A stretch of DNA of 64,000 bases from Owenia fusiformis (taxonomy: Eukaryota > Annelida > Polychaeta > Sabellida > Oweniidae): assembly GCA_903813345.2 (NCBI GenBank), contig CAIIXF020000004.1, positions 15,199,196 to 15,263,195 on the forward strand, in the 5' to 3' direction. This document shows, in pieces, positions 25,101 to 36,000 of the stretch. The notes below the pieces were generated by a model. The model worked only from the letters and a program-made list of their open reading frames with translations. It ran no database searches and was not told where the DNA came from. A program made the position numbers and the translations under genes. Each line of letters begins with the position of its first letter. Position 1 is the stretch's first letter.

Positions 25101-25329
25101 TAATCAAATCCAAATTCATCTTTTTTCAGCTTTCAAAAAATTTTAAAAAAAATTGAAATTCAAATCATAATTTAGTGTAGAATTTCATAAGGTATAACTG
25201 TGAAAATTGTAGGACAGAGAAATAATAAATAGTTTTAAAGGATGAACAACTCAATTTGATAAACGATCGCAACTAGCATCGGATAAACGATAAAAACAAA
25301 CCTGATTCTCTCTCTTTCTTGTCAGCCAT
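16110..25329 (-). CDS. ZNHIT1: ZNHIT1, zf-HIT zinc-finger subunit of the SRCAP/SWR1 remodeller, complete
   Basis: Five coding exons in consistent phase: 25329-25302 (MADKKERES), 20012-19836, 17844-17759, 17156-16987, 16131-16110. The CDS is 483 nt, 160 aa (human about 154). ZNHIT1/p18Hamlet is a nuclear subunit of the SRCAP complex, which deposits H2A.Z. Visible signatures: RRVLDVASRKRRQRKQLDAL and LENDNFQDDPHADL (human has LENDNFQDDPHAGL); basic KKQKRKSKSEHFKQRFRKTF; PNYMTSCVPPS-type core; and a C-terminal zf-HIT finger with CAVC, CVQC, YCCIRC, H and the last Cys. That last ligand comes only after splicing to the 22-nt final exon, which gives RCMKWTA-stop (human RCLKWTV). Without that splice the frame would end at TAA right after HQDTR. 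Introns reach 5.3 kb and are full of repeats. It diverges from WRAP53. Confidence 0.96.
16276..16523. mobile_element. 248-bp MITE with 9-bp target-site duplication (copy A)
   Basis: Begins catcctcc and ends ggaggatg; flanked on both sides by gtgaacacc (16267-16275 and 16524-16532). The same element, inverted, is at 28731-28968. The 8-9 bp duplication points to hAT, P or Mutator-type transposition. Confidence 0.8.
16738..16920. mobile_element. 183-bp pogo-related MITE
   Basis: Inverted ends cagtagaacatgt and acaggttttactg, with TA on both sides (16736-16737 and 16921-16922). Internal ttccact motifs recur in direct and inverted form. Related copies: a decayed one near 17272-17455 and one at 51635-51914. 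Confidence 0.7.
17272..17455. mobile_element. Decayed relative of the 16738 MITE
   Basis: Shares ctaaaaagtgttccacttg, gaggttca and repeated ttccact motifs with the element at 16738-16920, but its ends are degraded. It lies in a ZNHIT1 intron. Confidence 0.5.
17861..18538. repeat. 34-bp minisatellite, about 20 units
   Basis: Unit based on ggactcattctgttacac followed by gggatatggtaattag, head to tail, with cacagg/cacggg variants mixed along the array. It starts about 17 bp from the acceptor of a ZNHIT1 exon (17844), so it sits where the branch point and pyrimidine tract of that intron would be. Confidence 0.9.
18583..18980. mobile_element. Dimeric MITE (two ~190-bp monomers inside shared TIRs), copy 1
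   Basis: Terminal inverted repeats ttaaaggacgattctcgg and ccgagaatcgtcctttaa enclose two head-to-tail monomers. Each has gctaatattttttt, then tagaaatattacccaaatta, then gcagggataatgctca. A homologous dimer is at 34098-34487. Confidence 0.8.
20568..22046 (+). mobile_element. 5'-truncated LINE with restriction-like endonuclease, with target-site duplication
   Basis: The 17-bp gccataacaactgtgcg is repeated at 20568-20584 and 22030-22046 and looks like the target-site duplication. Between them is the 3' part of a non-LTR element of the R2/R4/NeSL type. It lies in ZNHIT1 intron 1, opposite to that gene's direction. No poly(A) tail is present, which is common for this group. Confidence 0.8.
20770..21776 (+). 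pseudogene. C-terminal part of LINE polyprotein (zinc knuckle and REL endonuclease), one frameshift
   Basis: An upstream frame reads VKAVGLSKQGNWTQWE and ends near 21015. A one-base frame change leads into RAFTDLLPTPMNLNTWGL and runs to the stop at 21774. Next comes the zinc knuckle CPLCKRPRCTLTHILSSC, then YRWRHDKVLKKI, then the endonuclease core RPDMLL and VIELTVPWEE, which fits the PD-(D/E)XK fold of R2-type elements. The RT domain itself is missing, so the copy is dead on arrival. Confidence 0.8.
22350..22490. mobile_element. Short inverted-repeat element (cctcctt / aaggagg ends)
   Basis: gatccaaggaggattgactc near 22356 pairs with gagccaatcctccttg near 22470, and the inner cccaggatgca pairs with tgcattctggg. 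A MITE-like palindrome of about 140 bp. Confidence 0.5.
22567..24275 (-). CDS. Candidate small three-exon gene with a CxxC motif, function unknown
   Basis: On the minus strand, an exon ending at about 24213 reads DEQTQCRTCGNVILEI and has a GTAAGT donor. It joins in phase 1 to 24110-23959, which starts after an AG and reads VACYRGK, then MVSVDPKLASMERIVKRL, then IMAPRKFLITKNNAVIEF, then NDVEL. That exon ends in TG with a GTAAGC donor. Splicing to an acceptor at about 22631 completes a Trp codon and continues LTDDTGDNHNLKDAIK to a stop at about 22580. No start codon is found in the CxxC exon in this frame, so translation may start at the Met of the second exon, or an upstream exon is missing. 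The intron between the last two exons is the TIR element at 22622-23959. Lies in ZNHIT1 intron 1, same strand. Confidence 0.33.
22622..23959. mobile_element. 1.34-kb DNA transposon with ~165-bp terminal inverted repeats
   Basis: The left arm starts ggtaagcctgtctttctac and the right arm ends gtagaaagacaggcttacc; the arms match for about 165 bp (22622-22788 and 23795-23959). The interior (about 22848-23730) is a second element with hAT-like ends: gtggcgtagcgtt on the left, acgctacgccactg on the right. On the minus strand the outer ends read G|GTAAGCC and GACAG|GCTTACC, which are usable splice sites. Confidence 0.75.
23400..23545 (+). pseudogene. Short coding-like remnant inside the inner hAT-like element
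   Basis: The frame DYDDLRGDEALRDCLTDP followed by GRKRRLVEGQW stays open until a stop near 23542. It may be a remnant of a transposon-encoded protein or captured exon. No family is recognised. Confidence 0.3.
24800..24842 (+). repeat. Inverted copy of the candidate gene's last exon start
   Basis: ggcttaccaatgatacgggc at 24802 and the following accacaatctaaag match, on the opposite strand, the segment at 22586-22627. About 38 of 41 positions agree. Confidence 0.5.
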
Positions 25330-25784
25330 GGTACTGGTGGAAAGACTGCGAGTTAGGAATCACGAAATACATTATCCGCTTTAGCGAAGACAAACACAGC
25401 GATAATAGATGTTCTTCAAAGAGACACGCTTCTTCTTGACTTTTTCTAAAAGTTCGTTGTTTTATCTGCTCTTAGGAAGCAGAAAGAGACATTAAATTCA
25501 AGACAAAGGTCATAATAGGTAATAGTCATACTACATGCTCAGCGTTGAGGATATGATATGTCTGTCTTATCAAGTATTTCAATTTCATGGAAATTCAGTT
25601 CTCAAACTTTGTTGAGTCAAAATCAAATACAAATTAAAAAAATTCTTGTTTATGTTTACGTTTTTTAAGAGACTTAGCATTTTATCTCCATCGGAAGGTT
25701 CTGATTTTTGGTATGCTTATTTTTACATAAAATATCCTCCGGGTAGGCCTATGCACTTTTCTTTTTTATTATGGTTCGTGTAAT

Positions 25785-25995
25785 AAACCATAGACTATAT
25801 CCTAGACTATATCCTCTAGACTATATCCTAGACTATATCCTCTAGTCTGAATTTTTTTTCAAATTTGGAATGAAAATATTCTCAGGAAATTCAGTCTATT
25901 GGATATAGACTACTATATCCTCTAGTCTGAAATTCTTTTGAAATTTGGAATGAAAATATTCTCAGGAAATTCAGTCTATTGGATATACATGTAGA
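25785..25995. repeat. Tandem duplication with ctagactatatcct motif
   Basis: Short ctagactatatcct units are followed by two ~100-bp direct copies of gaaaatattctcaggaaatt plus cagtctattggatat. Confidence 0.75.
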
Positions 25996-26005
25996 CTATA
26001 ATAAA

Positions 26006-26451
26006 CCGGGTGGCTGGGTAACCAGGTGGCTGAGTGACCGAGAACATGTACAGTACCTTATGTTCCTGGCAGTGTTATGAATTTGATTGTTTTCATTCTA
26101 TGCCCTAAAACTCGCCAATGAACAATCCAAGCAAGCAACCACCCACAACTAACTTCCACAATGTACATGTAGTCTACCAGCCAGCCAACCAACCAATCAA
26201 GCAAACAACCAATCAACCAACTAATCTACCAATCAACCAACCAACCAGCAAAACAAATAATAATCGATATCCTGTCAATCACTCAGGCAATAAATCAAGT
26301 AACTAGTGTCATTAGTATGTAATTGATTGACAGATAAAAAATGGCAATTAACGTTTGAATATGTTCATGCTCAAATCTTCAACTGCAACTTTTAAAGTTA
26401 GTTTCCTTGTAAAGAATTTTAGGTACCGGGTCACCCAGTTACCAGGCCACC
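26006..26451. mobile_element. Decayed inverted-repeat element (ccgggtggctgggtaacc ends)
   Basis: ggtggctgggtaaccaggtg at 26008 pairs imperfectly with the reverse complement of ccgggtcacccagttacc near 26428-26445. About 445 bp; no clear target-site duplication. Confidence 0.4.
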
Positions 26452-27053
26452 TGTTTTTTTACACAACCCCTTTTTATTACTAAGTGAAGGAATTTTATTT
26501 GAGTAATCTTTCAAATTTTGGGCAGTTTTCATGGAGTTTTCACTGGAATGGATGAATAGATACATGTACATGTATGACATTTGCAAATTTGACAGTATGA
26601 AACTTACATGTACCTGTGCAAATATGATTGACTCTTATCACAAGCACTGGGTGAGATGGAGACAGATATTTGTGAAGATGTTTTCACAGTTGTAAATGGA
26701 TACATTGAACAAAAAAATGGGGCATTCCCAGGGATTATTTTCTTATTTCAATTAGTGACAACTTTAATTGGCAAAATTGGGGTCCTTGCCAAGTTCTCAG
26801 AATTAAAGTAGGCACCAAATAAAGTAGAAGTACAGTAATGAAGAAATGAACATTAATTTAAAGATTGTTTACTGGCATTGACACAGCTGTAGCATTTGGT
26901 CCTTTCATGTGATGTATTATTAACCATTTGTTTTCTTTTGCTTTTCAGTGAGGTCCAGTGATGAATGACAAATTTTTGTAAGACAGATCTATAGCTGAAG
27001 TGCAAACAACAAGCTGTAAATGAACATAAAGTGACAGACGGATAAACGCTAAA

Positions 27054-30000
27054 ATGTCACAGAAAGATCATGATGAAGACATAATTGATGGAGAAAATGA
27101 CACGAGTATAACAAGTATTGTTACTCAAACAGAAATACACCAGAGTAACACTGATTTGATAGATCCCTCTGTACCAATGGTGCAAAGTACTGTTACTATA
27201 GAAGAAAATGTTCCAGAGAAAGATCTGGGCAGGGAAACACTTCAACCATATGCTATGAATAAGCTAGCTGAAAATACACTACCGAGTAGACAGTCAGATT
27301 CAGATCATTCAACTTTAATTCCATCTGCCATGACAGTTTCTCTCAGTAAAACAAATGATGACAAAACTGATACAAAGGCAATTGATGTAGGTGATAATAT
27401 TAATGCAAATACAAAGAATAAATTTGACAATATCAGAACAAATACAATGGCTGGCACAGATAATACAAATATGGGCATAATTGATGCAAAGGATAATCTT
27501 GATACAGATGTTGACCCAACAGTGAATATAACAGATTATAATGTTGCTGATTATACCACGAGTCAAGATGACCAGACATATACTTCTGAAGAGACCAACG
27601 AAACACCTGCAAAGAGGATGAAACTCAATGATAATGGAGATCCAACCAAATTTGGAACATCACAAACAATTGATATTGATAAAGACCAGCAAAGTCAAAC
27701 TAAATATCGACAAAAGGACAATTTATCTTCAAATGAACAGGTCAAGACTAATACCAGTATGTTTATTCCAAGGACTGTGTCTACTGAATCAAACACCAAA
27801 ATAACTAAACCCAAAATCAGTGAAAAAATCTCAGTTTCAGATCAATATGTGGATAGCATTTGTAAAACAGGAGCTCATGAAGTCGTAACAAGTAAAAACA
27901 CAGAGGTTCCCCTTGACGATGGAAACAAGGAAGACATGGCTGTTGCTGTTGCAACAGAAGCTGAGAAAAGCATGGATATCAATGTTCCTATTGAAACTGA
28001 AAATAGAGTTGATGAAATAGAATATAGGTAAGTTCATGTTACACATTTCTTTATTTCTCGAGCTTTTATGTCACCACCACAAGTGTATGTTGTTATAGAC
28101 TCCAATTTTATATGGATAGTATATTCAGCATTCGGCATCCGACTTCCAACCTTCCACATCTGTAACAATTGGCAAATTGGTAACAATATTTCTCATAATA
28201 TACTTGAAGACTAGCACTGTCAAAGAAGTTTGAATATTATAATAGAACTCATACACCATCATAGACTCTAGATATTTGGTCCCAAAATGAACTTTAAAGA
28301 AATATCATTACCGAAATTGTTCCATGCCAGGCAACAGAAGATTGAGTTTAGATAATGACTGCCAATCCTCCTTAGGCAAAATGAATTTTTACTTGTGTCA
28401 GTGATTCACAGGCTTTCAATATGAGTTGCTTTGTTTTTCAGTGTACAATGGGATTTCTCGCAGACTGGAAGATTAGTGGCACAAACTGATGGAGAATTCC
28501 TGCATTCTGACAACTTCCTCAAGGGATGTAAATGGTAAGATTAAAATTCAATTGACTTTTGGATACTGTTCAGTGATCTCCCCAGAATTTTCCCTCTTGA
28601 GTGGGTGCAAATTTTGAACTTGGTCAAAACATGCCCATTTTTCATGATTTTTCTCATTTTCAAGTGGGCACAAATGAATTTTCAGGTGGGTGTATAAGCC
28701 TGGTTAAAAAATCTCAGCTGGGTGCTGCGCCATCCTCCGATCACAGGGCTTCAAAATCCAGAATATATTCTTTCTTTTTACCCCCTGCGATAAACAGTTA
28801 GCATTTCCCAGATTAAGAACTCGCATTCTGATTGGCTGTCGCAACACTGCAACAGAAATCATGTATAAGTCATTGCGCATAATTAGATCACATGATTCAG
28901 TTAAATTGGGCGCTTCCAAATTGGTTATAGAAGGAGGTACGGATTCTGGACACCTGCTTAGGAGGATGATGCTGCGCCCACTTGCTTTAATGCTGGGGAG
29001 ATCACTGCTGTTGGTAGTGTTGCTAATTTATTAACATAAGGTTAGATATTATGGTTGAGAGAAAAAATTTAAGAAAATGAAGTAAGACTGCACGTTTTCA
29101 TGTTGATCATGTTCCATCTAATTCAATATGATACCAGTAGGATTGAAAAAATCTTGAAGTCCAGTTGTACATTTTCCAATAGAGAATAAACCACTGTAAC
29201 AAAAAAAGAAAAAGTTGTTTGAACAAAAATACTTTTTATTAGTTTGCTTTAAATAATTACAAACATCATGTTTTTGATTTCATTGGATAAAATAAATGAA
29301 TATAAATTAGTTCAACAATTCACTGAATCTTTTTTAAATGCTTTATATGTACATGCACTGTAGCTCCATATATATTGGAGTGAAAATTCAAGCAAGCAAA
29401 ACAGTTATGTTGAATACTAGAGCTAAAAAGGTAAAACAATAAATATAGTTATGACCCAGTTGTAATTAGAAGTATCACATACATGTATATAGTATTAACT
29501 TAAAAATGCTCTGATAATATACTGTACTTCTACTTAATTTGGCGGATTCACCAAATTGTTAAAGTTCGCCAAATTAAGTAGCTGCCAAATTAAGCAGCCG
29601 CCAAATTCCTCGGTAATTTAAGTACCATGTAAATAAGTACCATTATTACATTGTTAACTTGCAAGCCCACCAAATTAAGTAGCTGCCAAATGTTCTAAAA
29701 CAGCAAATCCGCCAAAATAAGTAGCGCCAAATTAAGCAGAAGTACAGTAATGATAGTATATTTCTATATAATATGTGAAATCTATACTGTGCATTTGAGG
29801 TCTTAATACTCAGATAGGACACACTGTTTAAGCAAACAAAGCAATGACGAAATTGCAACAACTATCTAAGGATTTGTATGGCACTTGGATAAAAAGTGTA
29901 TTTGTAATATGAGGTTATATAATGGTTCTTTCTGTATATCGTGTTTATACTCGAGTGAGTATGTGATATATTCACAAGTGAGCGTAGCGAACGAGTGAAT

Positions 30001-33000
30001 ATATAATATTCTCACGAGAGTATAAGATGCACGATATACAGAATGAACCATTATATAATCTTATTATGCCACTCTAAGTTCAATTACAGTTGATTCGAAC
30101 ACAGTCATAACAATTAAGCTAAAAACCATAAAAATATCCCATAGCCAACTCAATAATGCTGATGTTGATCTCGAACCATTTATGACATGGCTTGATTCTA
30201 GCAAATCATGGCGGAACCATTTATGACGTCACTTGATTCTAGGTAATCATGAAAATTTTCATGATTTTTTTATTCATTAGTTCCCAGAATGCACTTCTAC
30301 AGTGGTATACGCTGGAGTGTATATGGAGGAGTTGTATATGATGACGATATACCACTCTCCACTGTATATCGTTGTTATAGACCCATGTTATACAATTGTA
30401 ATTGGACTTAGAGTGGTATAATACAATTTATCAAATAATGTCTTCTGATAAATGTCCTTTTCTGTATAACTCTCATAATATACATGCATTGATTATATGA
30501 CTTGCATTCCAAGAATGTTATAATCAGGAAATGCACTTAAAGCTACTTCCACTGACTGGAATTTATCAAGAAACTCAAATCCAGCTTCAATGAAGTTTTG
30601 GTATTCAATTTGACCACCAACAACAATTACAATATACTTATATGTGTCATCCTCAGGTGCTTTAACCTCCAATAATGTAACAACTCGCTCAGCATATTTG
30701 GTTTGACCACTCAGGCTCTCTGAAGATCTCTCATTGTTATATAAATTCAATGTGCGTTTAAGTCTAATATATTCATCTTGATGGGCTGGATTGTCAAAGC
30801 AGAACTGACTTCCATCATCTGGTGTATCAACGAAGTAAACAGCTCTTAATTTTTCTTCTGTATGCAGAGACTCCTGGGTAATATAGGTCTTATTATCGTA
30901 ACTCTCTGTATCATGAAATACAGGATCATAGGGTTTTAAGCAATGCCTTGGGTATAGGTGTTGTCCCGTTGGGCACAGGTGATTGGGTATAGCAAATGCC
31001 TGGACCTGAATTCCCCCTCCAGTGCGCACTATTCCTCTAGTAGCAGCAATGACTTGGGTGGGATTAATAGACGACATCCTAGAAGGATGAATGAAAGTAA
31101 TTTCAAAATGTGATGTAAAATATGGTGTTTTGAAGAATAGTGGCCATGACCTGGTATGTTAAGATTTATGCTGTAACTCAAGAAGAAGTGGAGCCATTTT
31201 GTTGATTTGTATATATAAATTGTTCAAAGCAAGACATGATGTGCTATGAGAGTTCAAAAAATAGAGTGGCCCTTCTTATGGTATATACTGTTAACTGGTA
31301 AGTGGTAGACCAGTTTTGTTGATATTTCATATATTCCTTGTTGATTTTGATACTGTTTTGTCACTGGAGACATTGTCTGGCAGTAATTTACAATAAGATG
31401 AAAAGTTAACTCTATGCCAGGGTAGAAGCTAGGTCAACACAGATATATTAAAGAAACAGCAGCAAATACTGACCTTAAATTTCTCTATCAGTTCAGGAGC
31501 CCCAGGTGTAGTCAAAACTTCAGATAGATGTGGATGCAAAGTTTTATTCTGGAATCAAAACAAAAATGAAGCTAGCTATTTCTAGCTACACCTTAAAGAA
31601 AACTAGCAAGAAAATGGATATTGCAAGGCATAATGTTTTGCATGTATATGTATATGGTAAGAACTCATCCAAAATAGCCAAAGATCATGTTTACACACTT
31701 ACCTGCTGTTGCTATTACTATGTTGTTGCCTAAACTTGTTATAAAGAAATGTTGACTAATACATAACCTTATCAGTAAACACTTAAGTTTTAACTATCCT
31801 TTGCAAGAGCTTGGCTCTGTCAGCACTCTTTAAATTAGAAGTAATTCTTTGCTATAGAATACATCCAATCAAAATTAGGATCAGCAAACCTTTTATAAAT
31901 CACTGAAGTTTGTTTTACATTTTGAGTCCCATTAAAGGTTAACCAAGCTACTTTTGAGGTCATTTAACATGAATCATCTGTGGACTTAAGAGGGGTTCAA
32001 TGATATCAGAGACTCATCAGAGTAGTCAATGACCTTCATCCCCTCTGAACTAGGAAGTAATCATTCTTAGCCATTTGAAAGCATCGAGTGGTTTCTTCAG
32101 TTAAGGTGGCTGTATATCTAGAACCCTAAAAATAACTTCAATAAAGTGGATGTATTGCAAGGAGCCACATTTTGTTAACGAATAACGGCCTTAATTATTA
32201 ATGATACTCTCTAATGTTTTACCCTGGTCTCCATCAGCTTGCTGTATTTCCCTCTGATTATGAGTGATCATTTTACAGGTTTAATGCTGATAAGATGTTT
32301 AATGATTGTATGAATAAAGGTAGAAAAATGAAGTGTCATGATTAATGATTGTTCATAATCCGAAGTCAAGGAATTATTTCTGATGAGAGATTATGCCAAA
32401 TTACTTTGAATGATGCAACATGTATCTTATGAAATGTAGTTATGATACAATAATGTACTATTATATTCTATAAATTGATGCAAATTGTAAAATTGAAAAA
32501 GATATTTTAAAAAGAAAAAGGTTCCCTGTACATTTTACTTGAGAAAAAGATTTAGGAATACCCACCTTATCTTAAAAGTCAGATGTCATATAAATATTGA
32601 TCATTGACTAAATATGCTGAGATAAGGTTTTATATTACGGTTTAAGGTTTAGCTTGTTATCTAAAGAATATTTTATTTAAAAATTTGTAATTTAGGCACT
32701 GAAATTGTACAATTATTTATGTAACTAATATGCAAGGCATACTTACCACAACCCCTTTCTTTTGTGGCTCTTTTAACTTCAATAATATCACGTCGTGTAG
32801 GTTCTTGTTGTGTTGAGCATGTCTTTCCAGTTACTTCAATAATATCGTACTCTCAATCTACATAAAATATTTGGTTTTAGTTATTGTTTATCAACTAGCT
32901 AAATAGCGTTGACTAATTGCAAGGAGGAGGGTATCGCTTTCAACTGGATCTTGTTATCACATTCACAAAGATAATGAAAATTTCAAAGTTAATATACAAT

Positions 33001-36000
33001 TTTTAGAACCATATTTCCAGTCATTATCCCAACGAACGAAGTTCGGTAGGGATATAGTGAAGCCCTCCCTCCGTCCGTCCGTCCGTCCGTCCGTCCGTCC
33101 GTCCGTCCGTCCGTCCGTCCGTCCGTCCGTCCGTCCGTCCGTCCGTCCGTCCGTCCGTCCGTCCGTCCGTCCGTCCGTCCGTCCGTCCGTCCGTCCGTCC
33201 GTCCGTCCGTCCGTCCGTCCGTCCGTCCGTCCGTCCGTCCGTCCGTCCGTCCGTCCGTCCGTCCGTCCGTCCGTCCGTCCGTCCGTCCGGAAGATAACTC
33301 AAATACGAGTTGACGGATTTTCTTCATATTTAGTGGAAAGATGTTTATTGGTGAATAGTTGTACGCAAAAAACTTTTTCGCAAAAACCATAATATTTTCA
33401 TTCTAAACCAAAGTAATTAATATTATTGTTTGAAATTTTGGTAGTATATTCGCAACATCTATCTATTTCACATATATTCCGTGTTTTTCATCAGGAAAAC
33501 AGTAATTTTCGCTAATTTTTAGATCTTTCTGAAGTATAGCTTTATTATACTCAAATGAAAGGCAATTAAGAGTACATTGCAAATATTGTATCTTTTTTCT
33601 GATTCGAGCCTCGTAAAATTCAAAATGGCCGTCTAATGTACGATTTCGCAATAATTTTTCGATCCCTTCAAAGTATGGCTATATTATACTCAAATTGAAG
33701 GAATTTTGGAGAAGATCACAATTATGGTATTATTCTTCAGATTTGTACCTCAGAAAATTCAAAATGGCTGCTTTGCAGGAATTCGCAATTCCAAAATCTA
33801 AATTTTTCAATTTTAACCAAAGTAATGAGTATAATTGATTGGAATTCGGTAATTGATATTTTGTTCGTTGGGATTTGCTACTCCGCGGAGTTGCCATTGT
33901 CTAGTTATTCTGTGTATAAATTACAAATATGATGTCACTTTTGACTAAATTTAGAATAAATATTATGATAAAAATCATCTTAAGTTATCGCTATGTTTGC
34001 ACGTCCTCAATTTTGATTATGACAAGCCTATCACTTCAGTACAGTGAAACTTATATATCTGAACACCTCTCAATGTGAACATTTTTTCAGTCTGACCTTA
34101 AAGACAAGTCTCAGTTTGGAGAACAGTCAACTGGGCTAATAATGTTTTGATGAAAATATAGAAATAACACCCAAATTAAATTATGAATATTCAAAAGAGA
34201 ACATTTAAATGTACAATTATGATGTAAAAATATCAAAATTGCCCGAAACAGGTGTAACGTGCAGTAGACCTATTCAATAAAAAACAAGTCTCAGTTTGGA
34301 GAACGAAGTTCATCAGTTAACTGCGCTAATAATTTTTTTATGAAAAATATAGACTTAACACCCAAATCAAATTATGGATATTCAAAAGAGGACATTTAAA
34401 TCACAATATATAAAATATCAAATTGTCCAAAACAGGCGTAACGTGCAATAGACTGATGAACTTCATTCTCCAAACTGAGACTCTTTTGTTATCTTCTATT
34501 GACTTAGATGTTCATAAAACGAGGAAATGTAAACACCTGCTGTTCCAAACACTTTTGGTCAATCCTAGACTCCCAGAAGTGTTTGGACTTGACAGGTTTT
34601 ACTGTAGTTACAATTGTTGTATGCTATTTGTATAATCATATCAATATATCAATCATATCAATATATCAATCATATCAATATATCAATCATATCAATATAT
34701 CAATCATATCAATCATATCAATATATCAATCAAATCAATATATCAATCATATCAATATATCAATCATATCAATATATCAATCATATCAATATATCAATCA
34801 TATCAATATATCAATCATATCAATATATCAATCATATCAATATATCAATCATATCAATATAGCTGTTTGCATTGCTGAGAGGTAAGCTGTCATATCTCAA
34901 GTGACTGTTTAATTTAAAAAAGAATTTGTGTCAACGATGCACAAACTAACTTGTATATTGATGTCACTCTGCTCTTTATAATACCTGTTACCCTTATTAA
35001 GTAAATTTTATAATTGCTACTTACATAAAGTAAAGTAGAACGGAAAGTATCGCAACAGATTTCAGACAGTCATATGCACACCCGGTGATAAAAATTATTT
35101 TTTCAAGAAAAGGTTTATGATTTAATTGCTAAACGAATAGGCGCACGGTATGGTAAAATATGTCGCGTATTCTACGAATTTTTTTTAGCCGATTCTCTTC
35201 TTAGGTATAAGATCTATTAAAAAAGGCCCAACGCCACCAACGTGCAAAAGTCAATGTTTTTGCTTTAAATCAAGCATCAATGGTCTACACAACCTGCAAT
35301 AAATATTTGTAAGTGACATTATCATCATAAAATTAATGACCCACATGTTTTTTTCTGAAATGTTGTCCTGATTTTCATTCTCTTCCACCCCTGCTTTTTC
35401 AATTTTTGTTGCATTAATATGTTGCGTTTTGAGACACAGTTGCCCCTTTAAAAGCATAAGTAATTCCTTTTAAATAGATAAAATGGAAAACAATTTTTTC
35501 CATGATATTTCCCATAGGGAAGACTCATTCAATCCATCGCTTTCAGCTTAATCTTGGTCGCCCATAATGAATATCTTTAAAACCCCTGGTTCTGGTTCCT
35601 GCCTAAATGTGAAGAATTCTGGGAAATTCCCTCATCTTTATAAAAACTTATTTATAGGGCCCCTGATGTCTTCTGCCTGCTTACCTGCAGCAATGACACT
35701 CTCTATGTTTATTCAACCATCTACAGGAACTAAATGTGAAGTATTCTGGGAAATACCCTCCTGTTTAACAACACTGTATTTATACTGTAGGGCCCCAGAT
35801 GGATCATGCCTGCTTACCTGCAGCAATGACACTCTCTATGTTTATTCAACTATCTACAGGAACTAAATGTGAAGTATTCTGGGAAATACCCTCCTGTTTA
35901 ACAACACTGTATTTATACTGTAGGGCCCCTGATGGATCCTGCCTGCTTACCTGCAGCAATGACAACTCTCTACGTTTGTTCAACCATCTGCAGGAATTGA

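Larger units (their letters stand above)
25330..27053 (+). promoter_or_regulatory. Divergent ZNHIT1-WRAP53 intergenic region, probably with a WRAP53 5' UTR exon
   Basis: ZNHIT1 starts at 25329 (minus) and WRAP53 at 27054 (plus). A good 3' splice site (tgcttttcag ending at 26948) lies 105 bp before the WRAP53 ATG, so that gene has at least one non-coding 5' exon further left and the two promoters may be close together. The interval also holds a ~100-bp tandem duplication (25785-25995), a decayed inverted-repeat element (26006-26451) and an aaccaacc-rich stretch (26145-26250). No TATA box can be singled out. Confidence 0.45.

Noticed and set aside
33024-33392. Long open frames of RTDG or PSVR repeats on both strands
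   Set aside because: They come entirely from the GTCC microsatellite, which lacks stops in every frame.
34508-34885. Repetitive [15 protein letters not shown]-type protein
   Set aside because: It is the translation of the atatcaat array; there are no splice sites or start context.
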